64,000 nt of DNA. Source: Bog-473 sp963840435. GTDB taxonomy: Bacteria > Actinomycetota > Acidimicrobiia > Acidimicrobiales > RAAP-2. Shown in pieces: positions 26,668-34,112 of this stretch. The notes under the pieces were generated by a model. It did not search any database, was not told the origin of the DNA, and saw only the letters and a list, made by a program, of their open reading frames with translations. The DNA lies in the NCBI GenBank assembly GCA_963840435.1, contig CAWIYY010000001.1, forward strand, positions 124,001 to 188,000. Reading direction: 5' to 3'. The translations under genes were made by a program, and so were the position numbers. How positions within the stretch are numbered: the stretch's first letter is position 1; every line of letters begins with the position of its first letter.

Positions 26668-28857
26668 TCAGTTGATGGTCAGAGGAATGGTGGCCCGCGC
26701 CCTCGCCTTCGTCTTGACCGTGTTCGCCCCGTTGACAGTGGTCACCGTCTCGGTCACCTTGACCGTCACCGAACTCGGACCCGCAGCTAAGTGCCTGTTC
26801 GGCGTCCCCGACAGCACCCCGGCAGATGAGAGCGTCATTCCCTCCGGCAGCGTCACCACCTTCCACTTCAAGGTGGTGACGTAGGGACTGGTGCTGACTC
26901 CAACTCCCTTGGCCTGCAGCGTGACCGGGCCATACGGCTTACGGGGTGTGGCGCTCGGAAGGGACGACGTCGCGACGCCGAATGGGACGCAGAGTGCGGC
27001 CGGAAGCGAGGCCCCGTTTGGCGTCCCGAGCCCGGACGCCATGTCGAACGCGGTCCCCGCCGGGTAGAGGCCGCCCGCGTAGCCGTCAGGCGTGTAGTCG
27101 TTGTTTCCCGACGTGATGTCGTCAAAGTTCGCTGAATAGTCCGTCGCTGCGGCCTTATAGAGAACCGGGTTGGCGAAGCCGATCGCCGTACCGTTACAGG
27201 TGCTCGATGCGTCGGTCAGCGTGGTGAAAGCAGCCCAGGTGGGCGCCGCGGCGCTCGTGCCACCGAGGCCGATCCATGACCCTTCGTAGTAGATGAGATA
27301 GCCGTAGTCCGCGTCGCCGGCGCTCACCGAGACGTCAGGTACCTCGCGGCAGTAGGTGCCGCTCGGCGCGTCGCATTTGGAGCCAGACGAGTCGGCGCTG
27401 ATGACGTGGAGCGACGCTGGCGCTCCTGACTGGTAGGACGGCATCGAATGGACCGACGATACGCCGCCGCCGCCGGCGCCGCTATCGAACGAGCTGTCGT
27501 TCCAGACGGTTTGGACCGGGCCGGTGATCGAGGTCATCGACGTGCCGCCAACGGAGGTGACGTACGGCTGGCTGCCGGGGTCGTCGACCGCGAGCGAGGA
27601 GCTGCCACAGTCGGTCGACCCGGCGTCGCCGGCTGCGGCGAAAATAGATTGGCCCTCGGTGGCGGCCTGCTCGAAGAGGGTGCCCTCTTCGGAGATCAAC
27701 GAGGAACCGGCAAACGCCTCACACTCTCCCCACGAGGTCGAGACGACGTTGACCGAGTGGTCGTCGGCGATGGCGGTGTAGTCGTCGATGAGGCCAGCGT
27801 CCGAGTTCGGCGCCTGAAAGACGTCGACCACGGCCTTCGGGGCGAGGCTGATGATGTCCTCAATGTCGAGAGCGGCCTCGCCATCACCGGACCCGCTGCC
27901 GGCGCCGCCGTCCTCCGGCGTATAGGTAACCGTCGTGCTCGTGCCGTAGCAGGATTGGAAGGCGTTGATGTCGCTGGTCGAGTTCGGTTCGAGCTCGGCT
28001 ACCGCCACGGTGACGCCAGCGCCCTCGTCACCTGCCTGGTAGAGGCTGGAGAAATTGTAAGCCGAAGCGATCTGGTCCGCCGTGTACGCGTCCTGACTTG
28101 AGGCATCTGCGACGGCCGCCGGGCATGGCTGCGGGCCCCCAGTCACGACGTGTGGGCTCGCGGTCATCGGCCGCGGCGTCGTCACCGACTGGAGTCCCAG
28201 GGGCTTCGGCACGTTGAGATCGTCCAGTCCGATGACGCCCTGCACCTCGCCGGCTATGGCTCCCGGCACGAGCGGCGCCTCCGTGTTGGCGTAGGCGATC
28301 CGCTGGTCTGTGAGCCGGTAGCGCTCGAGACTCGTGGAGAACGCCTTCTCGAACGTTGCCGCAGTCCCACCTACGGGGAGGGTGAGGTGGTTGGCGCTGA
28401 TTCTCCCGATTGTCAAACCAGAAGCGGCAAGCTGCCTTTCGACGCCGGATACCGCGGTGGCGGTTGGGCCGAACTCAGTCGTGAATTGGCTCGGGGTGAT
28501 GTAGTGCTTGTACAGGGTGTTGCCCGGGGTCGACACCGCGTTGGCGAAGGCCGCAAGGGCGGCAGGATCGTTGGGGAGAAGCTCGACGTCGACGCGCAGA
28601 GGTGTCGTGCCAGCCAGCGCTCCCAGGCTCACGGCGCCAGCGGCAACGAGCGGTGTCTGGCCAATGCGTCTCGCCGGCAAGGACGCCGCATGTTCTTCGG
28701 TGCTTCTCTCTGGCGCGTTGCCGACGCTGACGATCTTGACGATCGTGGTGGCCGAAGTCGGCGGTGATCCACCAACCACCGAGACGGCAGCCGCTCCCCC
28801 GAAGAGCAGTGATCCGACCAGAAGCCCTCGGCAATGCTTCCCCATTCGAGTTCCCAT
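26668..28857 (-). CDS. S53 family serine peptidase (sedolisin/kumamolisin type)
   Basis: A 729-residue secreted, probably acid-active, subtilisin-fold peptidase. An N-terminal signal (RGLLVGSLLFGGAAAVSVVGG) is followed by the pro-domain (about 60-230; LYKHYITPSQFTTEFGPT is its hallmark). The catalytic Glu and Asp are in GEAALDIED near 326, four residues apart as in sedolisins. The oxyanion Asp is in AAGDAGSTDCG near 412. The catalytic Ser is in GGTSAAAPTWAAF near 534, and the Ca-site region is NFDDITSGNNDYT. The last 95 residues form an Ig-like domain (TLKWKVVTLPEGMTLSSAG) that may bind a surface or polymer. I choose ATG 28857, which follows GGGTGG; ATG 28899 would begin inside a perfect inverted repeat. 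Autoprocessing outside the cell is expected. Confidence 0.92.
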   Translation of the reverse strand: MGTRMGKHCRGLLVGSLLFGGAAAVSVVGGSPPTSATTIVKIVSVGNAPERSTEEHAASLPARRIGQTPLVAAGAVSLGALAGTTPLRVDVELLPNDPAALAAFANAVSTPGNTLYKHYITPSQFTTEFGPTATAVSGVERQLAASGLTIGRISANHLTLPVGGTAATFEKAFSTSLERYRLTDQRIAYANTEAPLVPGAIAGEVQGVIGLDDLNVPKPLGLQSVTTPRPMTASPHVVTGGPQPCPAAVADASSQDAYTADQIASAYNFSSLYQAGDEGAGVTVAVAELEPNSTSDINAFQSCYGTSTTVTYTPEDGGAGSGSGDGEAALDIEDIISLAPKAVVDVFQAPNSDAGLIDDYTAIADDHSVNVVSTSWGECEAFAGSSLISEEGTLFEQAATEGQSIFAAAGDAGSTDCGSSSLAVDDPGSQPYVTSVGGTSMTSITGPVQTVWNDSSFDSGAGGGGVSSVHSMPSYQSGAPASLHVISADSSGSKCDAPSGTYCREVPDVSVSAGDADYGYLIYYEGSWIGLGGTSAAAPTWAAFTTLTDASSTCNGTAIGFANPVLYKAAATDYSANFDDITSGNNDYTPDGYAGGLYPAGTAFDMASGLGTPNGASLPAALCVPFGVATSSLPSATPRKPYGPVTLQAKGVGVSTSPYVTTLKWKVVTLPEGMTLSSAGVLSGTPNRHLAAGPSSVTVKVTETVTTVNGANTVKTKARARATIPLTIN

Positions 28858-28885
28858 GGAAACCACCCGCCTTTTTGGGGTGCCG

Positions 28886-28906
28886 TGCCTAGGCCCCACC
28901 TAGGCA
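28886..28906 (-). promoter_or_regulatory. Perfect inverted repeat upstream of S53 peptidase
   Basis: Arms TGCCTAGG (28886-28893) and CCTAGGCA (28899-28906) are exact reverse complements, separated by five bases. The dyad is centred about 39 bases before the peptidase start at 28857. It has the size and symmetry of a repressor or activator operator, and could equally form a short RNA hairpin in the leader. No dedicated regulator for the peptidase is adjacent. Confidence 0.5.
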
Positions 28907-29050
28907 AATCCGTAGCACGAATGCTCGACATCTGCAACTGGAGTTGAATGCTCTCGCGACAACTCATCCCCGAGGGAGGCTCCAGAGGAAGGTGCCCACA
29001 AAGGTCGTCCATCGCGACCCGGCAGTCTGAATGGCGCCCCGCGCTCTGAA

Positions 29051-29082
29051 TGCGCCCCCGGCAGGACTCGAACCTGTGCCAC
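29051..29082 (-). repeat. Duplicate of tRNA-Arg 3' end (att-like direct repeat)
   Basis: These 32 bases match 33941-33972 at 31 positions, the first 25 exactly; the single difference is T29076 versus C33966. They correspond to the T arm, acceptor 3' strand and discriminator of tRNA-Arg(CCG), in the same orientation. The 5' half of the tRNA is missing: upstream sequence on the minus strand does not fold as D or anticodon arms. A 3' tRNA copy like this is the usual trace of site-specific integration. It lies immediately beside the promoter of the GntR gene. Confidence 0.75.
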
Positions 29083-29086
29083 CTGC

Positions 29087-29116
29087 CTTGACGCCTAAGC
29101 GCGCGTCCTCTAGGGT
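29087..29116 (+). promoter_or_regulatory. Promoter of the GntR-ABC operon
   Basis: TTGACG (29087-29092) and TAGGGT (29111-29116) are separated by 18 bases. The -10 end is six bases before the ATG at 29123, so the first transcribed base should be the A of the start codon, giving a leaderless mRNA. The -35 box begins five bases from the tRNA-derived repeat. Confidence 0.65.
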
Positions 29117-29122
29117 TTCACT

Positions 29123-29638
29123 ATGGAAATAGGACAAGGGGGCAGAGAATCACCCGTGGCAAATGCATCCCTCGGCGCTGGCAAGGGTCCAACGTCGCCG
29201 ATCGAGTTCCGGCTCGACCCCGCGTCAGGAGTGCCGACCTATCTGCAGCTCGTCCATCAGGTCGAGCACGCGCTGCGACTCGGCTACCTCAAACCGGGCG
29301 ATCAGTTGCCCAAGGTCAGGGATGTGGTCGCCTCGCTGGCCATCAACCCGAACACGGTGTCCAAGGCCTACCGCGAGCTGGAAACCAAGGGTCTCCTCGT
29401 GGGGCGCCCGGGCCAGGGCACCTTCATTTTGGCCACCCTGAGCCAGGTTGCGCTCCCCGAGCTGACCGGGCTTCGGCGTTCCCTGCGGGGCTGGCTGGCC
29501 AAGGCCGACACGGCCGGGCTCGACGAGAGCGGCATTGCGGCACTCGTCGCCAGCGAGCTGCGGGATTTTTATGAGCGCCTCGGAGACTCGAGCCTGCGCG
29601 GCGGCGCGGCCGACGGCGACACGGAGGGGGTGGCATGA
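29123..29638 (+). CDS. GntR family regulator, YtrA type
   Basis: A 171-residue repressor-like protein with an N-terminal winged helix of the GntR type: SGVPTYLQLVHQVEHALRLGYLKPGDQLP, then VVASLAINPNTVSKAYRELE and LVGRPGQGTFIL. The C-terminal part is short (about 70 residues, one or two helices), as in the YtrA subfamily that usually represses an adjacent ABC transporter. It is first in a three-gene operon, overlaps the ATPase by ATGA and has no ribosome binding site, in line with the leaderless promoter directly before it. Autoregulation through that promoter is likely. The effector is unknown; cell-wall-active compounds are usual for this subfamily. Confidence 0.92.
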   Translation: MEIGQGGRESPVANASLGAGKGPTSPIEFRLDPASGVPTYLQLVHQVEHALRLGYLKPGDQLPKVRDVVASLAINPNTVSKAYRELETKGLLVGRPGQGTFILATLSQVALPELTGLRRSLRGWLAKADTAGLDESGIAALVASELRDFYERLGDSSLRGGAADGDTEGVA

Positions 29639-30546
29639 ACGTCATCGAGACGCACAGCCTCGGGAAGTCCTACGGCGCGACGAAAGCGCTCCACGACTGC
29701 ACCTTGGCGATCCCCGAGGGGCACGTGGCCGCGCTGGTCGGACCCAATGGTGCCGGAAAGTCGACGTTGCTGAACCTCGCAGTTGGTCTGGCAGCGCCGA
29801 CGAGCGGTGAACTGACCGTCCTTGGCGGCTGCCGCGCCGGCTCACTGCGTGCACTCGACGGCATCGCCTTCGTCGCCCAGGACACGCCGCTGTACAAGAA
29901 CCACTCGGCCGCCGACATGCTGCACCTCACTCGCAATCTCAACCGGCAATTCGACCAGGCCTACGCCGAGGCCCGGTTGGCCGAGCTGGGCATCCCGCAG
30001 AAGCGTAAGGCGGGCAAGCTTTCGGGCGGCCAGCAGGCCCAGCTTGCGTTGACCCTGGCGCTGGCCCGCCGACCGCGCCTTCTTGTGCTCGATGAGCCGG
30101 TGGCAATGCTCGACCCGATCGCCCGCCACGATTTCATGGCCACCGTGCTGACGGCGGCGGCCGACGACGGCGTGTCTGTGCTGCTGTCCTCGCACGTGCT
30201 CGCCGAACTCGAGCGGGTGGCCGACTACCTGATCATGATGTCCTTGGGCCGCATCCAGGTGGCCGGCGAGGTCGACGATCTGCTCGCGGGCCACCGCGTG
30301 CTGACCGGCCCGACCGCCGAGGCCAGTCGATACGACGAACGGCCCGTTGTGCATGTTCGCGGCGGCGATGCCCAGGCACACCTGCTGGTTCGGTCCGCCG
30401 CGGACGACCCGGTTCCACCGGGTTGGGAGGCGCATCCAGTCGGCCTAGAAGAACTAGCTCTGGCCTACTTGCGCGAGCCCGGCGCCGGCGCACTGTCTGG
30501 TCCGGTCCGAAGTCGGGATGCCGACCCGTCGGAGGTGACGAGATGA
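29635..30546 (+). CDS. ABC transporter ATP-binding protein (YtrB-like)
   Basis: A 303-residue ATPase. Walker A is VGPNGAGKSTLLNLAVGLA, the signature is KLSGGQQAQLALTLALARRP, Walker B is LLVLDEPVAMLDPIARHDF (DEPVA in place of DEPTN/S), and the switch His is in VLLSSHVLAELE. About 75 extra residues follow the core and include VHVRGGDAQAHLLVRSAADDP. It is coupled at both ends by ATGA, to the GntR gene before it and the permease after it. With only one permease visible it probably works as a 2+2 dimer. Confidence 0.92.
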   Translation: MNVIETHSLGKSYGATKALHDCTLAIPEGHVAALVGPNGAGKSTLLNLAVGLAAPTSGELTVLGGCRAGSLRALDGIAFVAQDTPLYKNHSAADMLHLTRNLNRQFDQAYAEARLAELGIPQKRKAGKLSGGQQAQLALTLALARRPRLLVLDEPVAMLDPIARHDFMATVLTAAADDGVSVLLSSHVLAELERVADYLIMMSLGRIQVAGEVDDLLAGHRVLTGPTAEASRYDERPVVHVRGGDAQAHLLVRSAADDPVPPGWEAHPVGLEELALAYLREPGAGALSGPVRSRDADPSEVTR

Positions 30547-31604
30547 CGGCGCTGAGCACGATGTCCGAACCCACGGTCGCGAAGAAAAATGCGGACCTGC
30601 CGCCGCTGCCCTGGCGACGGATGGCCTGGGTCACCTGGCGACAGCACCGCACGGCACTGATTGGCGTGTTCGCGTTGATCGGCGCGCTAGCCCTCTGTTT
30701 GCTGATCGTCGGTCTTCAGTTACACCACGCCTACGCCGCTGCGATTGCCTGTCATCCGGCGAACTCGGTTGCGTGCCACGTCACGGTCGTCAACTTCAAT
30801 GGCATCGGCAACTTTTTGTCCAGTGGCGCTCTATTCCTAGTCGTGCCGCCGCTGATCGGAGCATTCGTCGGAGCGCCGTTGCTTGCCCGCGAGTTTGAGG
30901 CCGGTACCTTCCGCTACGCCTGGACCCAGGGCTTCGAGCGGTGGCGCTGGACGCTCGCCAAGTTGGTGGCGCTCGGAGTTGTGGTGACCGTGGCCAGTGG
31001 TGCCCTCAGCGTGCTGGCCTCGTGGTACTACCAACCGTATTTCGCCTCGGGCAATCAGTCCTTGTCCCTCACCACGTTCAATCCGCTCAATCCCGGATTG
31101 TTCGAGCAGCGTGGCGTTTCTTTCGACGCATGGACTCTGGCCGCTTTCGCAATCGGCGCCCTGGCCGGCGTGCTCATTCGTAGAGTCGTCCCTGCCATCG
31201 TGACCACTCTGGCTGTGTGCGGTGCACTTGTCTTCGCGACAGGGGGGTGGCTACGCATGCACTACCTGACTCCGCTGGTCACCAAGGGACTCAACGCGCC
31301 GGGCTCCGCCCGGATCGTGAGCCAATGGGGAAGCAGGGGCGGCCGGGTCGTCTTCACCGGTCCGCCGTCTTATCCCATCTACCAGCAGTACTGCCCCGCT
31401 CAGGCCGGCCTGGGCAAGGGTGGCGGACCGGGGTCGGGGAATCCTCTCCAGTGCTTGGCCCAGCACGGTTTCACCTTTTGGACCAGCTACCAGCCGGCCA
31501 GCCGGTTTTGGCCCTTCCAGTGGATCGAAGGGGGCTGGCTGCTCGCGTTGTCGGTTCTGTTCATCGCTCTGACCGTGCTGTTGGTCAAGCGACGGGCGAC
31601 CTGA
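30543..31604 (+). CDS. ABC transporter permease
   Basis: A 353-residue membrane protein starting at ATG 30543, in ATGA overlap with the ATPase; a frame reaching back to 30423 is only the overlap region. After a short cytoplasmic stretch ending WRRMAWVTWRQHRTAL come about six transmembrane segments: GVFALIGALALCLLIVG, FLSSGALFLVVPPLIGAFVGA, LVALGVVVTVASGALSVLAS, TLAAFAIGALAGVLI, VVPAIVTTLAVCGALVFA and a last helix LLALSVLFIALTVLLV. A large loop of about 110 residues before the last helix contains YPIYQQYCPAQAGLGKGGG. The EAGTFRYAWTQGFERWRW motif is the ABC-2 coupling element. It probably exports a compound to which GntR responds. Confidence 0.9.
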   Translation: MTALSTMSEPTVAKKNADLPPLPWRRMAWVTWRQHRTALIGVFALIGALALCLLIVGLQLHHAYAAAIACHPANSVACHVTVVNFNGIGNFLSSGALFLVVPPLIGAFVGAPLLAREFEAGTFRYAWTQGFERWRWTLAKLVALGVVVTVASGALSVLASWYYQPYFASGNQSLSLTTFNPLNPGLFEQRGVSFDAWTLAAFAIGALAGVLIRRVVPAIVTTLAVCGALVFATGGWLRMHYLTPLVTKGLNAPGSARIVSQWGSRGGRVVFTGPPSYPIYQQYCPAQAGLGKGGGPGSGNPLQCLAQHGFTFWTSYQPASRFWPFQWIEGGWLLALSVLFIALTVLLVKRRAT

Positions 31605-32399
31605 AGCGACGAGACAACGTGCCCCACGCCCGAGTGGGTCGACAACAACAGCTCTAGCGGAACCACTCGTGGAACCCATTCGGCCCGGATTCCGGGCAGG
31701 GCGTACAACCACACGTACCGGCGGAAGCGAACCGGCCGGAGGCAACTTCTCACTTACGCAATACGACAGATCACCTCAGAGAGGCGTCATGCGTTTTAGC
31801 CGGCAACCAAAGAGCGAGTTCGGATTGAGATGTCGACTTCGACTGTGCCGGCGCCGCTCGCATGTCACCGACAGAGCAGCCCTCTGGTCAGTTTGAATTG
31901 GTCGGGGTTCCGGAAAGCAACCGACTAGAAGTTCTTCGTCGCACATGGAACTCGCGCGCACGAGCGCGTCCCAAGTCCTCCCCGCATCCGGAGGCCCATT
32001 CGCGTTGTCCATGGTGTCCAACTGGGTGTCCTTGGTCTGCCTGAGCACGATCTCCACTCAACGGGTCATCGGCCGTCTGCTGATTTCCGCTCATTGGATT
32101 GCCCGTTCGGATCGCCAGGTTCTGCCACAGGTGGACTTTCAGCCCAGGAATTGGTCCGACCACCCTGCCCGCCGTATGGCATGAGTGGGGCAGGTCGTTA
32201 GGCCTCCACCGAACGCATCGGCGGGCGTGGCGCCGGCGTAGTTCATGGGTTGGGGTGTCGCCCTGTTGACGCTCCGTGTGTCGCGCTGGTGACAGACGGA
32301 GCACCGCGGGGAGCGCAACGATGGAAATGCAGTCATCCGGACCTCCTCCCGAAAGCCTGAGGCACGTGCCGAAGGGCACCCGAACACAAGGAGAACATC
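31605..32399. other. Spacer, possibly decayed sequence
   Basis: About 800 bases without a credible gene. Open frames on either strand have protein-unlike composition. A seven-base inverted repeat, CGAGTGG and CCACTCG, lies at about 31630-31664 with a loop of about 20 bases, just past the permease stop. It could end the ABC transcript, but has no T tract. The rest may be remnant DNA between cassettes of the tRNA-bounded segment. Confidence 0.4.
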
Positions 32400-32612
32400 A
32401 TGAAGCAGGCACGCAGCACGCATGGGTTCACTCGGGCCGTCCGTGTGGGTCTCGGAGGGACCCTCATTGCCGGGTTCAGCGTCATCGGCGTCGGCGTGGC
32501 TGCCGGTACCGCAGGGGCCAGTACTTCCTCAACACCAGCCGCGATCGCTCAGGCCCTCAGGGTGCCCATCCACTGCGTGGCTTGTCTTAACCCTCAGCCG
32601 CTGCCCCCGTAA
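32400..32612 (+). CDS. Small exported peptide ending in an NPQPLPP motif
   Basis: A 70-residue pre-protein with a strong start: AAGGAGA, five bases, ATG 32400. Residues 1-40 are a signal peptide (basic HGFTRAVRVGLGG, hydrophobic TLIAGFSVIGVGVAAG, cleavage after AGAS). The mature part is only about 30 residues: SSTPAAIAQALRVPIHC then VACLNPQPLPP. It contains two Cys four residues apart and a Pro-rich tail. I recall other short bacterial proteins that end in LNPQPLPP or close variants, but know no assigned function. The gene has long spacers on both sides and an exported repeat protein downstream. It could be a secreted signalling or structural peptide or a cell-wall-anchored tag; none is demonstrated. 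Confidence 0.8.
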   Translation: MKQARSTHGFTRAVRVGLGGTLIAGFSVIGVGVAAGTAGASTSSTPAAIAQALRVPIHCVACLNPQPLPP

Positions 32613-32935
32613 TATTTGGACTCGCCGCTCACTGCGAATGTAAGTGGTCGACGGTCAAGGGCCTGGTTGTCAGGTGGGGTATCGACTTCGGCGATCGTGG
32701 AGAGCACGGAATCAAGGGTGTGCCGGGTCCTGGAAGCTGTTCGCTATTGAGCCCAGGACGATCGTCCGATGAGTGTCGATATCGGGAGCACCCAGGTGTC
32801 ACGCCTCACGGCGGTGAGGCTATAGGGCACATCGGCAAGGGGCACTTTTTGCGGCTCCAGCACGTTGTCGGCGGCAGTTTCGGAATCATCATCGTTTGAG
32901 TGGGACGGGCTCCCATGAATGGTCGAAAGGTGGCA
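32613..32935. other. Spacer between two exported-protein genes
   Basis: A 323-base stretch with no credible gene and no strong hairpin after the small peptide. It should hold the promoter for the repeat protein at 32936, but no convincing hexamer pair was seen. Confidence 0.4.
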
Positions 32936-33805
32936 ATGAAGATGGTAAGTGCGCGACTCATACGAGCAGGAGCGGCCACGTTGACCGTTCTCGTCGCTAC
33001 GGCGACGGCATCTGTGGCCGGCGCGGGTGTGGCGGCGGGGAGTCGACCCGGCGTCGAGAGACCGGCGGCCGTCAACGTCGAGGAAGCCCGGGTGACCGTC
33101 CCGGCGCACGGCCAGATGTCAGCGAACGCCAACTGCCCGACCGGCGAGGAAGTGGTCGGAGGGGGTGGCTATCAGGTGACACAGAACACAAAAGAGGAAC
33201 TGAGCTATTCGCTCCCCGGCGATTCGGAATGGGTCGTGAACTTCAACAATCAAGCATCGTCGAGCGACACCGCGGTGGCGGTCGCCATCTGTGTCGCCGA
33301 TTCCAGCCTGGCCGACTATTCCAACCAATACGGTACGGCGGTGAACGTCCCGGCGCACGGGAGTACCCAGGCCACGGTCACGTGTCCAGACGGGACGGTC
33401 GCTCTTGGTGGCGGCTGGTACAACACCGGAGGAAACGACACCGACAGCAACGGCGCATCGGCTCCTCTGGGCACCAACGGATGGCGATCCTTTCCCTCCT
33501 CGGCCAACGCGTATGGGGCAACCGGAGACGCGGCGGTCGTCTGTGCAGCAGAGCCTGCGGGCTGGGCGCAAGTCCACAGCTCGTATGTCGCCAATCCGTC
33601 GAAGACGGCCACTTCGGTGAGCGTCAGCTGTCCCAAGCACACCAAGGTGCTCGGTGGGGGCGATTTCAACACGAGCGGCAGCCCGCTGGTCAACATCGGT
33701 GTCACGAGTTCGTTTTCGGATCTCGAGGGTTGGACAACCGTCGAAAACAACGCCAGTTCGTCGTCTGAGTCGGTTGACGCGTGGGCGGTCTGCGCCAAAA
33801 TCTGA
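32936..33805 (+). CDS. Exported protein with three tandem CP-x-GGG repeats
   Basis: A 289-residue secreted protein. The signal peptide spans about 1-35 (ARLIRAGAATLTVLVATATASVAGAG). The mature part is three tandem units of about 80-85 residues, each built as PAHG(Q/S), CPTGEEVVGGGGY or CPDGTVALGGGW or CPKHTKVLGGGDF, a polar stretch, a Trp, an Asn-rich strand and a closing Ala-Val/Ile-Cys-x-Ala. Two Cys per unit are placed so that each repeat could close one disulfide. The start is ATG 32936 with GAAAGGTGG just upstream; a GTG at 32900 is less likely. Family not recognised; a surface or adhesive beta-repeat protein is the best guess. It is the last gene before tRNA-Arg. Confidence 0.8.
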   Translation: MKMVSARLIRAGAATLTVLVATATASVAGAGVAAGSRPGVERPAAVNVEEARVTVPAHGQMSANANCPTGEEVVGGGGYQVTQNTKEELSYSLPGDSEWVVNFNNQASSSDTAVAVAICVADSSLADYSNQYGTAVNVPAHGSTQATVTCPDGTVALGGGWYNTGGNDTDSNGASAPLGTNGWRSFPSSANAYGATGDAAVVCAAEPAGWAQVHSSYVANPSKTATSVSVSCPKHTKVLGGGDFNTSGSPLVNIGVTSSFSDLEGWTTVENNASSSSESVDAWAVCAKI

Positions 33806-33940
33806 CCATTGACTCGCCACTGGCGAGAGTGCGGAAACGACTGGGCCCAAGAGATCGCGCTTCGTGGCCCTGACCCGACCTACGCATTGAGAACGCCCCG
33901 GGTGGTGTCTCGCGACAGCACATTTGGCGCCCTCGGCTTG

Positions 33941-33972
33941 GCGCCCCCGGCAGGACTCGAACCTGCGCCACC
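33941..33972 (-). repeat. tRNA-Arg 3' end, partner of att-like repeat
   Basis: This copy is part of the intact tRNA-Arg(CCG) and matches 29051-29082 at 31 of 32 positions. Because the tRNA points leftward, an element inserted in its 3' end would extend left and finish at the distal copy, about 4.9 kb away. The order and orientation fit that expectation. Confidence 0.75.
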
Positions 33973-34013
33973 GGCTCCGGAGGCCGGTGCTCTATCCGCT
34001 GAGCTACGGGGGC
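33942..34013 (-). tRNA. tRNA-Arg (anticodon CCG)
   Basis: A complete cloverleaf of 72 bases without encoded CCA. The acceptor stem GCCCCCG pairs with CGGGGGC, followed by discriminator G. The D stem is GCTC/GAGC with loop AGCGGATA. The anticodon stem CCGGC/GCCGG encloses CTCCGGA, giving anticodon CCG (33980-33978). The T stem GCAGG/CCTGC encloses TTCGAGT. It decodes CGG arginine codons. It marks the border between accessory genes on the left and the conserved lysA-atp region on the right. Confidence 0.95.
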
Positions 34014-34112
34014 GGGCATTGTCCGTGACGCCAAACGGCCCACGGAGGCAATAGACGATCGTAGCGCCCGGGGGCTTGACGGATTCCGCAGTTCTCTCCC
34101 GGAGCAGGACGA

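Noticed and set aside
29040..29100. A second tRNA gene at the 29.05 kb repeat
   Set aside because: Only the T arm and 3' acceptor strand are present. The sequence where the anticodon and D arms should be does not fold, so I call it a repeat, not a tRNA.
31776..32379. Possible genes on the minus strand in the 31.6-32.4 kb spacer
   Set aside because: Frames such as the one starting MEIVLRQTKD begin reasonably but lose protein character quickly; no start context or family, so treated as spacer or decayed DNA.
34076..34081. TTGACG as the -35 of lysA
   Set aside because: The only good -10 (TATCCT at 34122) is 40 bases away, far outside usable spacing.
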